DNA of 64,000 nucleotides from assembly GCA_900708905.1 (NCBI GenBank), contig CAADRB010000001.1, positions 5,368,649 through 5,432,648 on the forward strand. The letters are read 5' to 3'. The notes under the pieces were generated by a model. The model had not been told where the DNA came from and searched no databases. It was given only the letters and a program-made list of their open reading frames with translations. Below are positions 50,310 to 61,499 of the stretch, piece after piece (the first letter of the stretch is position 1; each line of letters starts with the position of its first letter). The translations under genes were made by a program, and so were the position numbers. The stretch comes from Hymenolepis diminuta (taxonomy: Eukaryota > Platyhelminthes > Cestoda > Cyclophyllidea > Hymenolepididae).

Positions 50310-51510
50310 AGCTCATATTTGATCGGATGATGTTGTGTATTTAGAATATAAAATATGAACGTTCATTTAAAGATTAATTAAAAAACCACAAGAGAATTAT
50401 GAAATACGTGTATTTGATGAAAGCGCGACAATAAGAATTGTCATAATAGCTGAATAAAAAAATAATTTCAAATGTTAAGTTGGAGAAATTTTTTGCTTAA
50501 ATTGTCAGTATCGTCATCAGTAAGGCCAATTTTTTTCGTCTAATAATATGAAGGCTTATTTATTGTTACAATGATACCATGTGACAGAGATTAACCAACC
50601 GCTGACAATGTCCAACCGTTACGCATTAAATAGTCAAGTTTTGGCTATTTTTCCTCACTTTAATATTTTGATTAATGGTATTTTCTTCTTTGAAATACCA
50701 ATTATTTATGCCGAAGGAGAATTATCAGCAGAGATAAGGAATGACTCACAAATCAAATTAAGAAAGGTACATTAATTAATTAATTACATTATCTTGGTAG
50801 TAGATGTGCTAATTACTGCTCAAACGCTTTTAGCTTAGAAATTTTCTCATAGGGTACAAACTGAGGAGAAGAGATCGGCATTACAATCGCTCTTCTAATG
50901 CTACTTTAATATAATTATTCCAAATGCAAGAATGCTTTACGAATTGAAGGGACAATGCTCCCCAGAATTTGACCTTTTAGAAATGCACAATACAAGAAGA
51001 ATCTGGAAAAGCATGTTCAAATGCACGAAAAGTAATCATAAAGTCTCGCAGACTTCTCTCCTTCTTAAATAATTCCTAAGTTGTAGATCTGTTGCTGATT
51101 TTACTGCAGTCAGCTGAATAAATCTTAGCATCCAGACGCAATCAACATCTGAAATGCATTTCTTTTCTATTAATTTTTTTATTGACTCTGAAAATTTAAT
51201 ATTTTTATTGTATATTTGAAAACGAACCCAGATATATCGTTATTTCATGAATTTTCATACGAGGGCAAATTAATGAAAACATACATTTTACTGAATAAAA
51301 TTTCAGTAACTATCAATTTTAATCTAATATTCTACTACTTGTTCATTTCCTGATAATCAGAATGACGTCTTTTATTTTATTGGGGCTAGTTGAACACCTT
51401 GATTGAACGTCTTAAATTATATACAAATATTTTGAAATGATTTTTTTCAAATCAAGCAAAAATTTGGACAAAAAGCAAAACATAAAGAATTGAGTGCTCG
51501 AAAGGTCTAT
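50310..51510. other. AT-rich sequence, no gene seen
   Basis: The plus open stretch at 50,581-50,775 has no motif or splice boundary. Nothing else was noticed. Confidence 0.4.
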
Positions 51511-51519
51511 TAGAGAAAA

Positions 51520-51760
51520 ACAGTTAACATTACGGGAGATTGAGGGAGATGAGATGAAAAGGGATAATCGTGTCAGTAGATGTGCGATAAGCATAGGTGT
51601 GGAAATGCAACAACACTTTGTATGAGTTAGCTGGGTAGACAGGACAAGCGAAAAGAATGTACTTTAAGCGCGGGAGTGCAAAGAATGACTCTAGTACGTC
51701 AGAATTGTGCGGACGTGACTAGGATGCGTCGGCCAAGTTGCGTACTCTTAAAGAAAACGC
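51520..51760 (-). repeat. LTR-like repeat, family X (third copy, partial)
   Basis: On the minus strand the segment GTCCTGTCTACCCAGCTAAC with TCATACAAAG (complement of 51,616-51,650) matches GTCC(TT)ACCCAAGTGACTCACATAAAG of the 35.9 kb copy and the CCAAGTGACTCATATAAA of the 54.6 kb copy. It is GC-richer than its flanks, as the other copies are. The leader with GTGTTCTGCTCC is not seen. More diverged than the other two. Confidence 0.4.
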
Positions 51761-52439
51761 GATTAGTTATTACTTTTTAGGAAGGTAAAAATAGGATACT
51801 CATTTAAATTAATTCCATTTCAATGATATTCCAATGGCGCAGTGACAACGATCTTCTTTGTTAGGATAGTCATTAAAACTAGCTTTGAATACTTAGGTAT
51901 ACCAGTAAGTATTCGATGATTTGAATAAATTATTCTTGTGCAGAATAGGAATTTGTCTATCAGGATAGTAGGGGATGTTTTTCCTTTCCAAGTTGAATTT
52001 TGAATACTTCGTTACCAAATATTTCTAGATCGTCTCTTCCATTTGACTATGATAAAAATACTTTCAAATATTTGAACACGATTCACTTTTAAAACTTCGA
52101 TAAAAATGGTAACGGAGCAGGATGATGACAAGTTTTTGATAATATCAGTTATCAAAAGAATATTCATTTCTTTTTGCAGATTCACTTCGCTCTCTTTCAC
52201 TAAATGGATATGACGGGTCACTCCTTGCATTTACTCCATTTCTCAAAACAGTAACATTTATTTATCTTGTCTTGTATTTAGGACAGGAAATACTCTAGAA
52301 ATTTCCCTTTCGTTTTTGAAAAATCTTCAAAATTACGTGAAATAAACTTCCTTAACACAAACGCCCATTGGCATCTACAGAATAAACGTATTCGACTGTA
52401 GGTGGGTTGTGCAGTATAGGAATTTATTGGAGTCAGATT

Positions 52440-52725
52440 ATATTATGCAAAGGAATACAAGTGTGTGAGCGTAAATAGTAGGAAAGAGAATGCAGCACGA
52501 GGTCTCACGCAGCTCTTGTGTTATTGATCACTGATTTGGGTCTCTCAACAGTAAACGTGGATCACCGAACGCTGGTTGGTCCTTCTTTCGAGCAGGAGGG
52601 AAGAGCTCATAAAAAGAGTGGAACATGATTGGATGGTCAAATACTACAACCCTTCCAACTGGCTGGTGAGACCATAAGTACATACCGATCTGGCTCCTCC
52701 TAAAGGCCCCAATACATGTCACTTA
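52440..52725 (-). repeat. LTR-like repeat, family Y, copy 2
   Basis: Homologous to 21,295-21,545 (AAGAGTGGAACATGATTGG here). On the minus strand it would open near TGACATGTATTGGGGCC and carry CCAATAAATTCC near its other end (about 52,424). A TG start and a late AATAAA fit an LTR. No internal region is attached on either side, so it is probably a solo LTR. The 64-codon open stretch on the minus strand is incidental. Confidence 0.58.
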
Positions 52726-52729
52726 TATA

Positions 52730-53175
52730 ACCTCTTCTCATTTCTGTCTTTGAATACTTTAGGGTTAGTAACTAGGATGGGTGTTATGATCAGTAGTTTA
52801 ATACCGTAGACAAACTAATTGTGTACCGTAATAGGTATGATTCACAACTTCACCCAAGATGAACTCTTATAATAAAACCTCAATAAATTCAACAATCTAC
52901 CCCTTTTGTGTACATTACCTGATGTCTTGAATGAAATAATTAAATGGAGTGCTTAGAAAATTGAGTTCTTATAGGGTTGATCTATGCCTTAGTTATTTTG
53001 TACTCCTTAAAATAATTTAATTTCTTGTCCATTACTCGGTCATCTATAATTTGATATATTAAAGACAAAGGCATTGCATCAATTTCTATTCGGTTTACGC
53101 TTAAATTAATTGAAATTATTTAATGAATATGTGTATATAAAGAAAGAGCACTAATCTAATCAGTATCGCCGAGCA
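52730..53175. other. AT-rich sequence, no gene seen
   Basis: I see nothing identifiable between the LTR-like block and repeat A. Confidence 0.4.
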
Positions 53176-53179
53176 GACA

Positions 53180-53520
53180 AAAGTTCTGAAAGACTCGATT
53201 ATTGGATTTATAGTTTTGTGATTATCATTATTGTTATTCACTGCAAAAAAGTTCATGTTTCAAAATTTAAATTTCACGATTCGTCTCCTGGATTGCAGCA
53301 ACTGCTTGCCTACGATATTCAATGCTTTTTGACCAGTATATTGAATTCAAGAAGGGTCGATCTCACACATAAGTTCATTTTTTCTTACATCGGTTGAGGA
53401 TGCCAATGATATTACATGATATTTCGTAGTTTACAGCGTTATAATAATAGATGTGAGATAGCTGAAAATTTTAAGTTAGCAGACCTCCGAAAGTGGTATC
53501 CACTCAAGGTCATTTACAAA
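53180..53520 (+). repeat. Interspersed repeat A, copy 3
   Basis: This is the best-preserved middle and 3' part of repeat A: CGTCTCCTGGATTGCAGCAA, CTGCTTGCCTACGATATTCA, TTCATTTTTTCTTACAT, ATGATATTACATGATATTTC, GTTATAATAATAGATGTGAG and TTTTAAGTTAGCAGACCTCC, closing with CCACTCAAGGTC. The 3' part would translate to EIAENFKLADLRKWYPLK. In copy 1 the closing ACTCAAG is followed by GTGAGC, here by GTCATT. An open stretch (53,416-53,601) spans the 3' end. Confidence 0.65.
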
Positions 53521-53899
53521 AATAGCAATAATAAGACATCTACGCAATTGGAAATTGTAAAACTTATCAAATTAGTACTCATATATAACGATTTTAAATA
53601 AAATTCATATAAGAAAAACTCTCCTTTCTCAAAAATGCATAAATGAATTAATATTATGGAAAGCCCTGGCCTAGGAAATTCCAGTCTAAGAAAAAGAAAA
53701 CTGACTTCGCTAATGCCCTTTCAGACTTTGATACTCCTTTCCACCCCATATCTCTTCGTCCCGTAATGCGCTATACGTGCTTCAACGTGTTCATATGTGA
53801 AGATGAAAATTTCACCATTATGTAGGTATCGTTAACAGAGTTTGCCTTTGTTTTCGAGTTGTCTATTTTTCATTGTTGGTCCCCGCTCTCATTGTCATG

Positions 53900-54270
53900 C
53901 TGAGATTCGATTCAGATATCTGTCCCCCTTAGACAAGGAACCCGATCTCAAGAAGCCTCGTTGCTGACTCGAACCTAATCCCGGAACATGGACCTTGAAT
54001 GTCCAACCTGAAAGAACCCGAAAATGTCCGATCATCAATTGACCGAAGAGACACGATAGTCATCCAACAAATGTCAGAAATAGTCACTCCCAAGATGCTG
54101 ATTTTGCGGAGGACGTCTCTACCACCAAGATTGTCCTTTTCCGAAGACGTCACTGTTAGAAGTCGGAAAATAGCCATAAAGAAGGCTTCTGCCGAGAATC
54201 TTCTATAAGCAATTCAACGAGGCAGAACCCGAACAACAGGAGAACGTTAACGAAAACGAGACAGAGCTAT
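53900..54270 (+). pseudogene. Decayed sequence upstream of protease, possible gag tail
   Basis: Less AT-rich than average, with overlapping open stretches on both strands (53,929-54,177 minus; 53,999-54,208 plus). The plus frame is charged and lies directly before the protease remnant, which is where the C-terminal part of gag would be expected in a Gypsy-type element. No CCHC zinc knuckle is visible and no residue-level match could be made. Confidence 0.28.
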
Positions 54271-54284
54271 GGTGCGTTAATGCA

Positions 54285-54420
54285 GGCAAATGTTAATTTT
54301 TGGGAAATATGTTAACCTAAGCATTAATGATATACCATTTGAGTTCCAAGTTGATAGTGGCTCCGATATCACCATTGAATGATTAATCTCTACGCGTTTC
54401 CGAAATTTGTCATCTATATC
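54285..54420 (+). pseudogene. Retroelement aspartic protease remnant
   Basis: The plus strand encodes VNLSINDIPFEFQVDSGSDI (about 54,312-54,371) followed by TI, then a stop, then STRFRNLSS. The pattern of a hydrophobic strand followed by DSGSDxTI is the active-site loop of Gypsy-type (K02A2.6-like) proteases, where the aspartate of DSG is catalytic. The frame breaks directly after the active site and the flap region is not recognisable. It lies about 200 bp before an X-type LTR, so the element was truncated or interrupted. It may belong to the same family as the RT remnant at 38.7-39.5 kb. Confidence 0.7.
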
Positions 54421-54559
54421 CTCACCAATCGCTGAGGCGTTATTATCTCGGCCCCACAGTGATGTGTGAAGTGGTTGACCCGATCATAGCCTCAACCTCG
54501 CCGCAGATAGATATCGTGTGTTGGGAACCATTCCATCTGTTCATGCTATCTCACCCATT

Positions 54560-54925
54560 CCTATAACCGTCCCGTCTCATAAGAGGCGCACCTGCACTTA
54601 TTTCCTTGTGTGCATTCTCGCCAAGTGACTCATATAAATTGTTTTTCAATACCCCCAGACACACACTCAGGCAATACACTTGTCAAACATTTACTCCTAC
54701 GCTGCCTTATAGTCGCCTTCGTTTCTCTCACTCTAACTCGCCTGAATCCTCATTGTAATTTGATCAATACATTTTGGCGCAGTCAGCTTTTGGTGTTCTG
54801 CTCCACAATTGTTGTTCGCCCTCACCCAAACAGCCAAAAATTAGTGACTGTTGTTGCTGCTGTTAGTTCTTATTTGCCAGCCGTTAGTTGTTACTCAGAC
54901 TGCAACACCATCGACTCTATCCAGG
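54560..54925 (+). repeat. LTR and leader of a Gypsy-type element, family X (plus copy)
   Basis: Homologous to the minus-strand block 35,500-36,085. The LTR part contains CCAAGTGACTCATATAAATT (about 54,621-54,640), with a TATA-like core. The LTR would end just before TGGCGCAGTCAG (54,775-54,786), which resembles the primer-binding site of several Gypsy elements. The leader GGTGTTCTGCTCCACAATTG, a TTGTTGCTGCTG run and a GCAACACCATCG block follow, all shared with the other copy. Open stretches overlapping it in three frames (54,610-55,145) are not recognisable as gag. Confidence 0.65.
54775..54786 (+). promoter_or_regulatory. Primer-binding-site-like motif
   Basis: TGGCGCAGTCAG sits at the junction between the LTR-like part and the leader of the family X copy. 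Sequences of this form, starting TGG to pair with the CCA end of a tRNA, prime minus-strand synthesis in Gypsy-type elements. A similar TGGCGCAGTGAC at 51,835-51,846 has no LTR in front of it. Confidence 0.5.
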
Positions 54926-55149
54926 TATGGAGGAAACCTGGAACCTAGATACTGTTATTTTAAAGCATCTAGTGCTTCTGATGATGCTGTGCGACTTTTC
55001 GCATCGATACGATGTGAGGTTATATCCCCGAAGAAGACAGTCCCCAAGGGTATATAAGAATCGGTTACGGTATCCTATAGAAAAGGGCAGATCACAACAG
55101 CTTCTATCAAAAGATAATGGAAAAGTGCACACGACATATCAGTAGCTGT

Positions 55150-57905
55150 CAAACCGCCTGCAATCCATAAGGGCAAAGATGGTCACTATTACTGCTAGCA
55201 AAAAGGTAATCAATTAGGAATAATGCATTCCTTTTAATTTTCAGCAATCATGCTTTTGTAACATATCATTAATCTGCCGATCTATTAAAAATGCCACGAG
55301 TAATTAAAATACTCTCTTCTTACTCCCCTGCACGTAGAATTGAAGTTATCTGATGCTCCCTGAAAATTTTAAAGATGAAAACGACAATGATCCAAAAGGA
55401 ATAGTAAAAGGTTGTTATAGAGATCAAAAATCAGTATTTTACGGCTCTTTTTCAATCATCATCAACCGTTTACAGTTGACATACAAAATGCACATTCTTT
55501 CACCATTTTAACAAAGACAACAAATAAAGGTAGGGTTGAAAAGAGGAAAGTAAAACCAAGATTCTTCGGCATTCCCTGTCCAAAACTGCTCGGTAATTTG
55601 ACCAACAGAGAGACGAAGTGCCTCCACCATCATTATTAATATGAGCATTAGGTGAGCCATTTGACAACGTCATCACCAATCTTAGATGAAGCGGAGAACA
55701 TGATTCAAATGATTTTCAATTAATGTAACTTCAAGCCTCAAGGTGAACAGACTATGTGGCCTCAGCTCACAAACTTCTTGATAAATATCCGTCCATTTTA
55801 CTTTGAAGTAAATGAAGTATTTCTCGAAACAAACTGGACTCCCCAAATTAATACAGGTTTTGACTAAAAAATATACTACAACGGAGAAATGCGGCTTTTA
55901 AAAACAAATTCATGAATAAATACTAGGAAAAATACGGTAAAAAGGGTAATTCCAAGTATCGCAAATCCTGTCGGGAAAACTGTTATTACTACGGAACTAG
56001 GCTGGGAATTCCTCGACCAAATTGATGATATTAATTAAGAATAACAGAATACAACTGCCATTTCCGAGACTTGATTTAGGCCTTGGTAACACTGGACAAA
56101 TGCATAGGAATGAGAGCGTCAGCATTAAATGAGTGGAATCCATGCTGTGCAAAACAGGGTGAATTGTAGTGCACTGAGGAGAGTTGACTGGTTTTGCATA
56201 CTTTGTGGGATTTAGGAAAGCATTCTTTTCTTTCCTACTCTAGGATGATAATCTAGTATTGAGGTTGCAACTGTAGAGCTAAGCATCAGTATGAAGAATA
56301 TCAGCAATATTTAAATAAAAGCTGAGATGTCAATGGGCCAATCCTCCATTGAGGTTTTTCAGCAATAATAACAAGAATTTTCGATTTTTCAAGTCTTATA
56401 ATTTTTAGAAACTGCAAAAAGGTCAATCTTAGGATTAAACTCTCCCAACTAAATGAAAATTTAAGAATTTAGTTACCGGACCCAATTTTGGATTCCAGAA
56501 CCTTAAAGCTACCAAAACTGACGCATATGCTAATTAGTATGTTATGGTTAAGATATCTCTAAAAGTCGATAACCTTCTCAAACTATAACATTTATTTCAA
56601 TCACTGAAAGCATCACTAAAATGACCTCTACGTAGGCTCTACAATTTTTTTCTCTAGATGTACTTTTCCTTTCTAAGAGATGTAAAAGAATTCTATTCGC
56701 TCACACTTTATGATCCAAAAGAATAACCCTATTAGAGCATTTTCATCCATTGTAAATTGTGCATTTTTAACACCGTTTGTTCATACATGAGTATCGCACC
56801 TGCAACCTCTATCATTGGAGACGAGTGCATTGATCTCCAAGTCACCGATACTAATAATCTGATCAACATTTCACTGCTAATTTGATGAAAGATGGGTTTT
56901 GGACAAGAACTTAACTTTAATGAACTCAGTTGAGCACCACCAGTCACATGTTCTTACCCTTGGTTGTAACAAGATGCATAGATCCAGTTGGTGCAACTAA
57001 CCACGGAACTATAAGTTTTAAAATTTGTGGATAAAATTGCAAAAATTAGTCTGATAGTCATTTCATGAAATTTAAACATTAGAACCCTAAAAAGTAGACC
57101 TCTTTGTAAGAATATGAAAAATCTAATAATCCCTCAAATCAACCTACATAGGATTCTCGATGTTTGGCTTCGCTACATGCTCCTTCTTGATCCCCTTCTA
57201 CGTATCATACCCCATCGGATTTGTTTATTGTATCCCTCATTAATATGCTTTTCCGTCATTCAAATTGTTCATTCGCTGCCAAGAGTAAAAGTGATGTATA
57301 TAATATCCCATTTCTTTTACAGTAAAAAAAGGCCAACTAAATTAATTAGTCCAAATTTAAAATTATTTTTGTTTTATATTATATTACATAGATTTACAGT
57401 AGGGGAAAGGGAATCACATTAAAGAAAAAGGTGACTAAAGTAGTCAAGAATAGAGCAAATTTCCCCCTCGTTGTCATTCCAAAGAAAGATTATTTTGCAT
57501 AAGTATAACGAAATTCCAGCAGAACAGAACAGAGATGTAGAATACTCGGAGAACCAACAGCACAAGGAAGAGATTGAAAAAGAATTTGACCACTGGGAAA
57601 GCCATTGGAAAATCTTACCAGCAAAGATAAACAGGGTTTTAGATAAAATGGAGTAATCTAAAGAATGTACGAATGATTTGTAATTAATTCAAGTTAAAAC
57701 GTTTAATGTTCTGCTCATAACCTTTAATGATTAAAATGTAGGAGAGTGGCAATAAAAATGAGAAATTTTGTTCATTATGGATATCAAAGATTATGAAACG
57801 ATGGCTAATTCATCCTGCTATTATAATAATCCACAGCAGTGCAGAAAAATTTAGAAATTTTTCTTGTGGTGAAAGCAGCCAAAATTGAATAAGTCCGGTT
57901 CAATA
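55150..57905. other. Unassigned AT-rich sequence
   Basis: This separates the protease and X-LTR remnants from repeat A copy 4. Open stretches at 56,732-56,947 (minus), 57,114-57,422 (plus) and 57,471-57,656 (plus, acidic and glutamate-rich) were examined. None has a recognisable domain together with good splice boundaries. Confidence 0.35.
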
Positions 57906-57914
57906 AGGGAATGT

Positions 57915-58090
57915 GGCTGGAGCTCAAAAAGAAAACGTCAAACGAGTTGCTTCATTTGATTTTTGAACTCGGATTGTAGAATATTCATTTGGTGTGCAGT
58001 TCACAGCTCTACGTTCCAAAATTCTAATTTCACAATTCATCTCCTGGATCACTGATTAAATTTCCATCCACAATCTCTACTGATTATTAA
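57915..58090 (+). repeat. Interspersed repeat A, copy 4 (5' part)
   Basis: It contains the 5' and middle blocks: AACGTCAAACGAGTTGCTTC, ATTTGATTTTTGAACTCGGA, TTCACAGCTCTACGTTCC and TTCACAATTCATCTCCTGGA. These align with GAACTTC...CTCACGTTTCAGAATTC in copy 1 and TTTCACGATTCGTCTCCTGG in copy 3. It stops after CTGGAT, where the other copies continue with the TTGCAGCA block. Same strand as the other copies. Confidence 0.5.
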
Positions 58091-58479
58091 CTCGTCGTTT
58101 AATTATGATAGTCGGTCCTGCATGATTTTAACGAAGCAGGAATCATGGAGCGTCCTTCAGCTAACTGTCGACAGTAGTGAATTGCCAAACGGAGTTTGGG
58201 GTTGCTGAAGCCCCATCCTACGGTCTATTAATTGACTGCCCCAATGTGTTTTCGGATTAAGATTTTCAAAATCATGGGTATTTTTGGCACATATTTGGGT
58301 GAATATTCATCATAGTTTTAAAACGTATTTAATAAGGACTTCTTATCGAGAGGAGACAACATGCAGATATAGTAGCAACTTCATTCCTTACCAACATCAT
58401 CTGCGCTTACTACTTGTCGGCTGATTAATTTTTATCAATTTCTTATCCAAGAACAAAGGATGTGGAGACTGGCAACTTC

Positions 58480-58650
58480 TTTATTGTATTTCAATAAGCC
58501 CTTTTTGTCACAACCCGGGTTCTGCCAGCTCAATACTGAGGCTTTTTGCCTTTCCTTTCCATACTTAATTCATCTTCCTTTTCCTTCCTTCATTCCCTTC
58601 TCATTCACCTCCAGTAGTAGTCCAATATACATATAGTCTCTTCATTTTTT
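58480..58650 (+). repeat. Interspersed repeat R3, copy 2
   Basis: Partner of 46,790-46,960. TGTCACAACCCGGGTTCTGC (from about 58,507) starts the conserved part, followed by GGCTTTTTGCCTTTCC and a long pyrimidine-rich tract ending CCTCCAGTAGTAGTCC. The TGTCAC start would suit an LTR beginning, but no matching end was found. Confidence 0.45.
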
Positions 58651-58659
58651 GAAAGGGGG

Positions 58660-59770
58660 ATATGTTAAATGTTAAGAAGATCCTTCGTTTTGTAAGGTAT
58701 TTTTCAAATTTAACTCGGTCAGCTTTACTGTTGGGATTAAAGCATCTTCACATCATTTAATCGATACACATTAAAAAGATATACATTCCCCGAACTTTCC
58801 CCATTTCAACGAAAAACGTAATAAATTTATTCTCCCCTTATTCAAATTTAAAAATAAATTTTTCATCAAATTGTAGCTACTCATCCCCTCGATATAAACA
58901 TGCCCTCAATAATTAATGGTCACCTAACTATATTCGAAAGACTGAAGAAATTAGAGGAAATTAATCTGCAAGGAAATATGATGGCTAATGAGTAAAATTA
59001 AACTTACTTGAGGAAAGTTCTTTTTCCAAAAATAGTTCATGGCATCTATTCGTTCGGCGCCGGTCTTGGGGTAATTTCATTTGCATCATGCTCTACTTAT
59101 TACAAATTAGTAGCGTACTGATTTATTTTTAATAACCTTCCTAAACAATAATTTCCTAGCGTTTTACGTGACTCACGCCCAATATCATATAATGATAAAT
59201 TAAATTAGTCACTGGGGATTGAAATTGCAAATCTACTTTGACTTTACATCTCTTTATCATTAAAACAAATCTTAAGTTCGGATTGATGGTTTCCTCAGAA
59301 CTGCATATATAAAGGATTCAACGCATACTACTAAATGCCATAAATTTTAAAAAGGCCTTAAATTGATACATTCCCAATAGAGTTACTTTTATAATCCTAT
59401 CTATCCACTATCGGCACTTGCAACAGTATAATGCTGATAATATTCGTACATCGAGGGTTTTAAAAACATTTTAAACCTTCTAAATAATTTCATTGCCAAA
59501 AAATTTAAAACTTCCATTCCCATAATCTCCTGAATTACTTTTTCCAAGAGAAATTAAATATTTGTTTTGTAAATTATATGCTTTTCAAACCCCCCTTAGC
59601 TCGTTGTTTTCATGAAGGACAAACAAAATGCCAAATGCCTCTGTCTTGAATTTATTTGTAGGTTTCCATAGCTGGTGCTATTTTGCTCTCTTCATCTGCT
59701 GCTAACTCACTTGCTATAATGAAATTAAGGAATAAGTGTTTTGCTTCTCACTTGGTATACAGGTTAATAT
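58660..59770. other. AT-rich sequence, no gene seen
   Basis: I see no gag-like frame here, although a 5' LTR-like R3 copy lies on one side and a CsRn1-like pol on the other. Confidence 0.4.
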
Positions 59771-59781
59771 TGGGAATATAG

Positions 59782-59848
59782 TGTAGCGGCAGTCACCAGT
59801 TTGTAGAGGGCCACCAGATTGTTGAGAGTCACCAGTATGTAGCGGCAG
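59782..59848. repeat. Short tandem repeat with three CACCAG units
   Basis: Three diverged units of about 18-19 bp: CGGCAGTCACCAGTTTGTAG, AGGGCCACCAGATTGTTG and AGAGTCACCAGTATGTAG. TGTAGCGGCAG occurs at both ends (59,782-59,792 and 59,838-59,848). On the minus strand each unit contains CTGGTGxC, so the primer-binding-site-like motif of the Z family is present three times. Confidence 0.7.
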
Positions 59849-60002
59849 ATGGCTAACAGTAAATGAAAGAAAAAGGACACCAAGGATTGCGTAGACCAGG
59901 TTGTATTGAACAAACCTCAGTACAGAGTCTCAAGGGAAAATAGAGAATTGGAGGAGAAGGATTGAGCAACGGGAGATGTGTTGGATGAGCTAGGGTCAAC
60001 TG

Positions 60003-60022
60003 GTGTGTGTGTGTTGTGTGTG
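60003..60022. repeat. (TG)n microsatellite
   Basis: TG dinucleotides with one interruption, inside the family Z LTR-like block. Confidence 0.85.
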
Positions 60023-60531
60023 TCACTTTGGATGAGGACACGCATAAGGATATAATCGTATGCGTGCTTTAATTGGTCGGGACGATTGTAGGAAAAGGAA
60101 GGGCCAGTGTAGACAAGACTGGCTAAAAGCAGGGCCGACCATGCGGTGTCTGCTACTATCGTCCGAGGTATGCTTACCTTTTCCGATCGATGAGAAATAG
60201 GCCAGCTGTGAACACACAATGTTTGTCTATGGAGTGCTTAGGTCAGGAAAGGTTAAAAGTTTACAAACTATTACTATAAAGACAAGATAATCAAATTTAG
60301 TGATGATTAGAGAGTATGTAAGATAAATATTATGGAGAAGAAAGATTCATCCTTCAATAGACTTATTTATCTCTCTGTTGAACAATCACTCATTTTCTCA
60401 GCTCTATTACAACTAGCCTTAGTATTTTTGTTTAATTAATTCAAGTAAGAGATAAAAGAGAGCATTTTACTCTTGAAAATGCGGAAAAAACATTCACAGG
60501 TTTGATGGTTAGCTTGGATTTTTATCATTCC

Positions 60532-60690
60532 TGATGTCACCAAGCCAGTTATTGGCGTTGACTTTCTCGATCACTCTGGCCTTCTTTTGAACGGAAAAAA
60601 GTTACTTGATCTCGAAACGGACCTTCACTCCCTATCTTCTGAATGCCCTGGTCCCGATTATCGTTCTTTAACTTGCATCCAATCTCCTTA
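60532..60690 (+). pseudogene. Protease C-terminal part and linker of the pol remnant
   Basis: GVDFLDHSGLL corresponds to the conserved GxDFLxxxGL motif that closes retropepsin domains of the CsRn1 clade. It is followed by GKKLLDLETDLHS as in the family's linker. The catalytic DSG loop that should lie 60-70 residues upstream is absent, so the element is truncated near 60,470. Confidence 0.8.
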
Positions 60691-60779
60691 GTTTCCCGTC
60701 CACTCTAATTTTAAAGGCTTTTCTGATTTTATCAACCTCATTTGTCTTGACGAACCTGTAGATCACTCTGTCACACACT

Positions 60780-61420
60780 CTATAACAACTCCAGGAACCC
60801 CTGTCAAAGGTCAACTTAAGGTCCCCAAGAACGAATCTAAGCACACTTGATCTTGCCCTTGTTCGTCGTTCTTCCAGTAAGTGGTCATCTGTTCTCCATA
60901 TGGTTTCGAAGAAATCCTATGCTCGCTGACTCTATGATTACTATTGTGTGTTACAGTCCCTGACAATTATCCCATTTCTAATCTGCAAAACTTTTCATCC
61001 GATCTCCAGAATAAAAAGATCTTTTCAAGATTGATTTTGTCCGTATTTATAACACGATTCCTATGGCTGAAGTAGATATTCCCGAGACCGTCAAATCCAT
61101 CTCATTTGGCCTGTTCGAATTCTTTCAAAGGCTGTTTGGATTACGAAGTGCAGTTTAAATTTTCAAACGTTTTATTGATAAAGCGTTGCATGATCTCGGC
61201 TTTGTTTTTGCCTCTATCGATGGCATACTCATGGCTATCAAAACTGGGGAAAAGCATAAGAAATATTTGGAGATTGTTTTTAAACGACGGGATTTTCATG
61301 GACTCATCATAAGTCCTCTTGGACATATCGTATTTGGAGAAGGCTTTCAACCAACTGGCAAGATTTTTAAGGAAATTCGACAGTTCTCAACCAAATTTGT
61401 TGGTTCTCGGATATAATAAA
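60780..61420 (+). pseudogene. Reverse transcriptase part of the pol remnant
   Basis: Recognisable blocks in order: ITTPGTPVKGQL (domain entry), WSSVLHMVSKK, VTVPDNYPISNL, KIFSRL, GLFEFFQRLFGL-like sequence in a shifted frame near 61,108, FASIDGILMAIKTGEKHKKY (61,207-61,266) and FKRRDF. The catalytic aspartate pair is destroyed. At least three frame changes occur between the blocks. Confidence 0.85.
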
Positions 61421-61499
61421 TTTTTACCGCTGATTTCTTCAAAATTCTGCAGCAGTAATTCTTCCACTCAAAGAACTTCTGAAGTTCACAATACCGAGT

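Larger units (their letters stand above)
59780..60215 (-). repeat. LTR-like repeat, family Z, copy 2
   Basis: Related to 47,245-47,480. On the minus strand it runs from about TGTGTTCACAGCTGGCC to a TGCCGCTACATACTGGTGAC end, where TGGTGAC resembles a Trp-type primer-binding site. It includes CCAATTCTCTATTTTCCC and GTTCAATACAACCTGGTCT, shared with the other copy, and a (TG)n run. The minus-strand open stretches 59,853-60,041, 59,917-60,219 and 60,023-60,217 overlap in different frames. They reflect pyrimidine-rich, less AT-rich LTR sequence rather than protein. Its orientation is opposite to the pol remnant that follows, so the two are not parts of one insertion. Confidence 0.5.

Noticed and set aside
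51835..51846. Second TGGCGCAGT primer-binding site on the plus strand
   Set aside because: No LTR-like sequence in the plus orientation lies before it and no leader homology follows. Treated as chance.
56732..56947. 71-codon minus-strand stretch as an exon
   Set aside because: Composition is fairly protein-like, but no splice boundaries or motif could be supported.
57471..57656. Acidic 61-codon stretch as a coding exon
   Set aside because: No ATG, weak acceptor and no recognisable family. Kept only as unassigned sequence.
59917..60219. 100-codon minus-strand ORF as a gene
   Set aside because: It overlaps two other open frames in a block homologous to 47.25-47.48 kb that behaves like an LTR.
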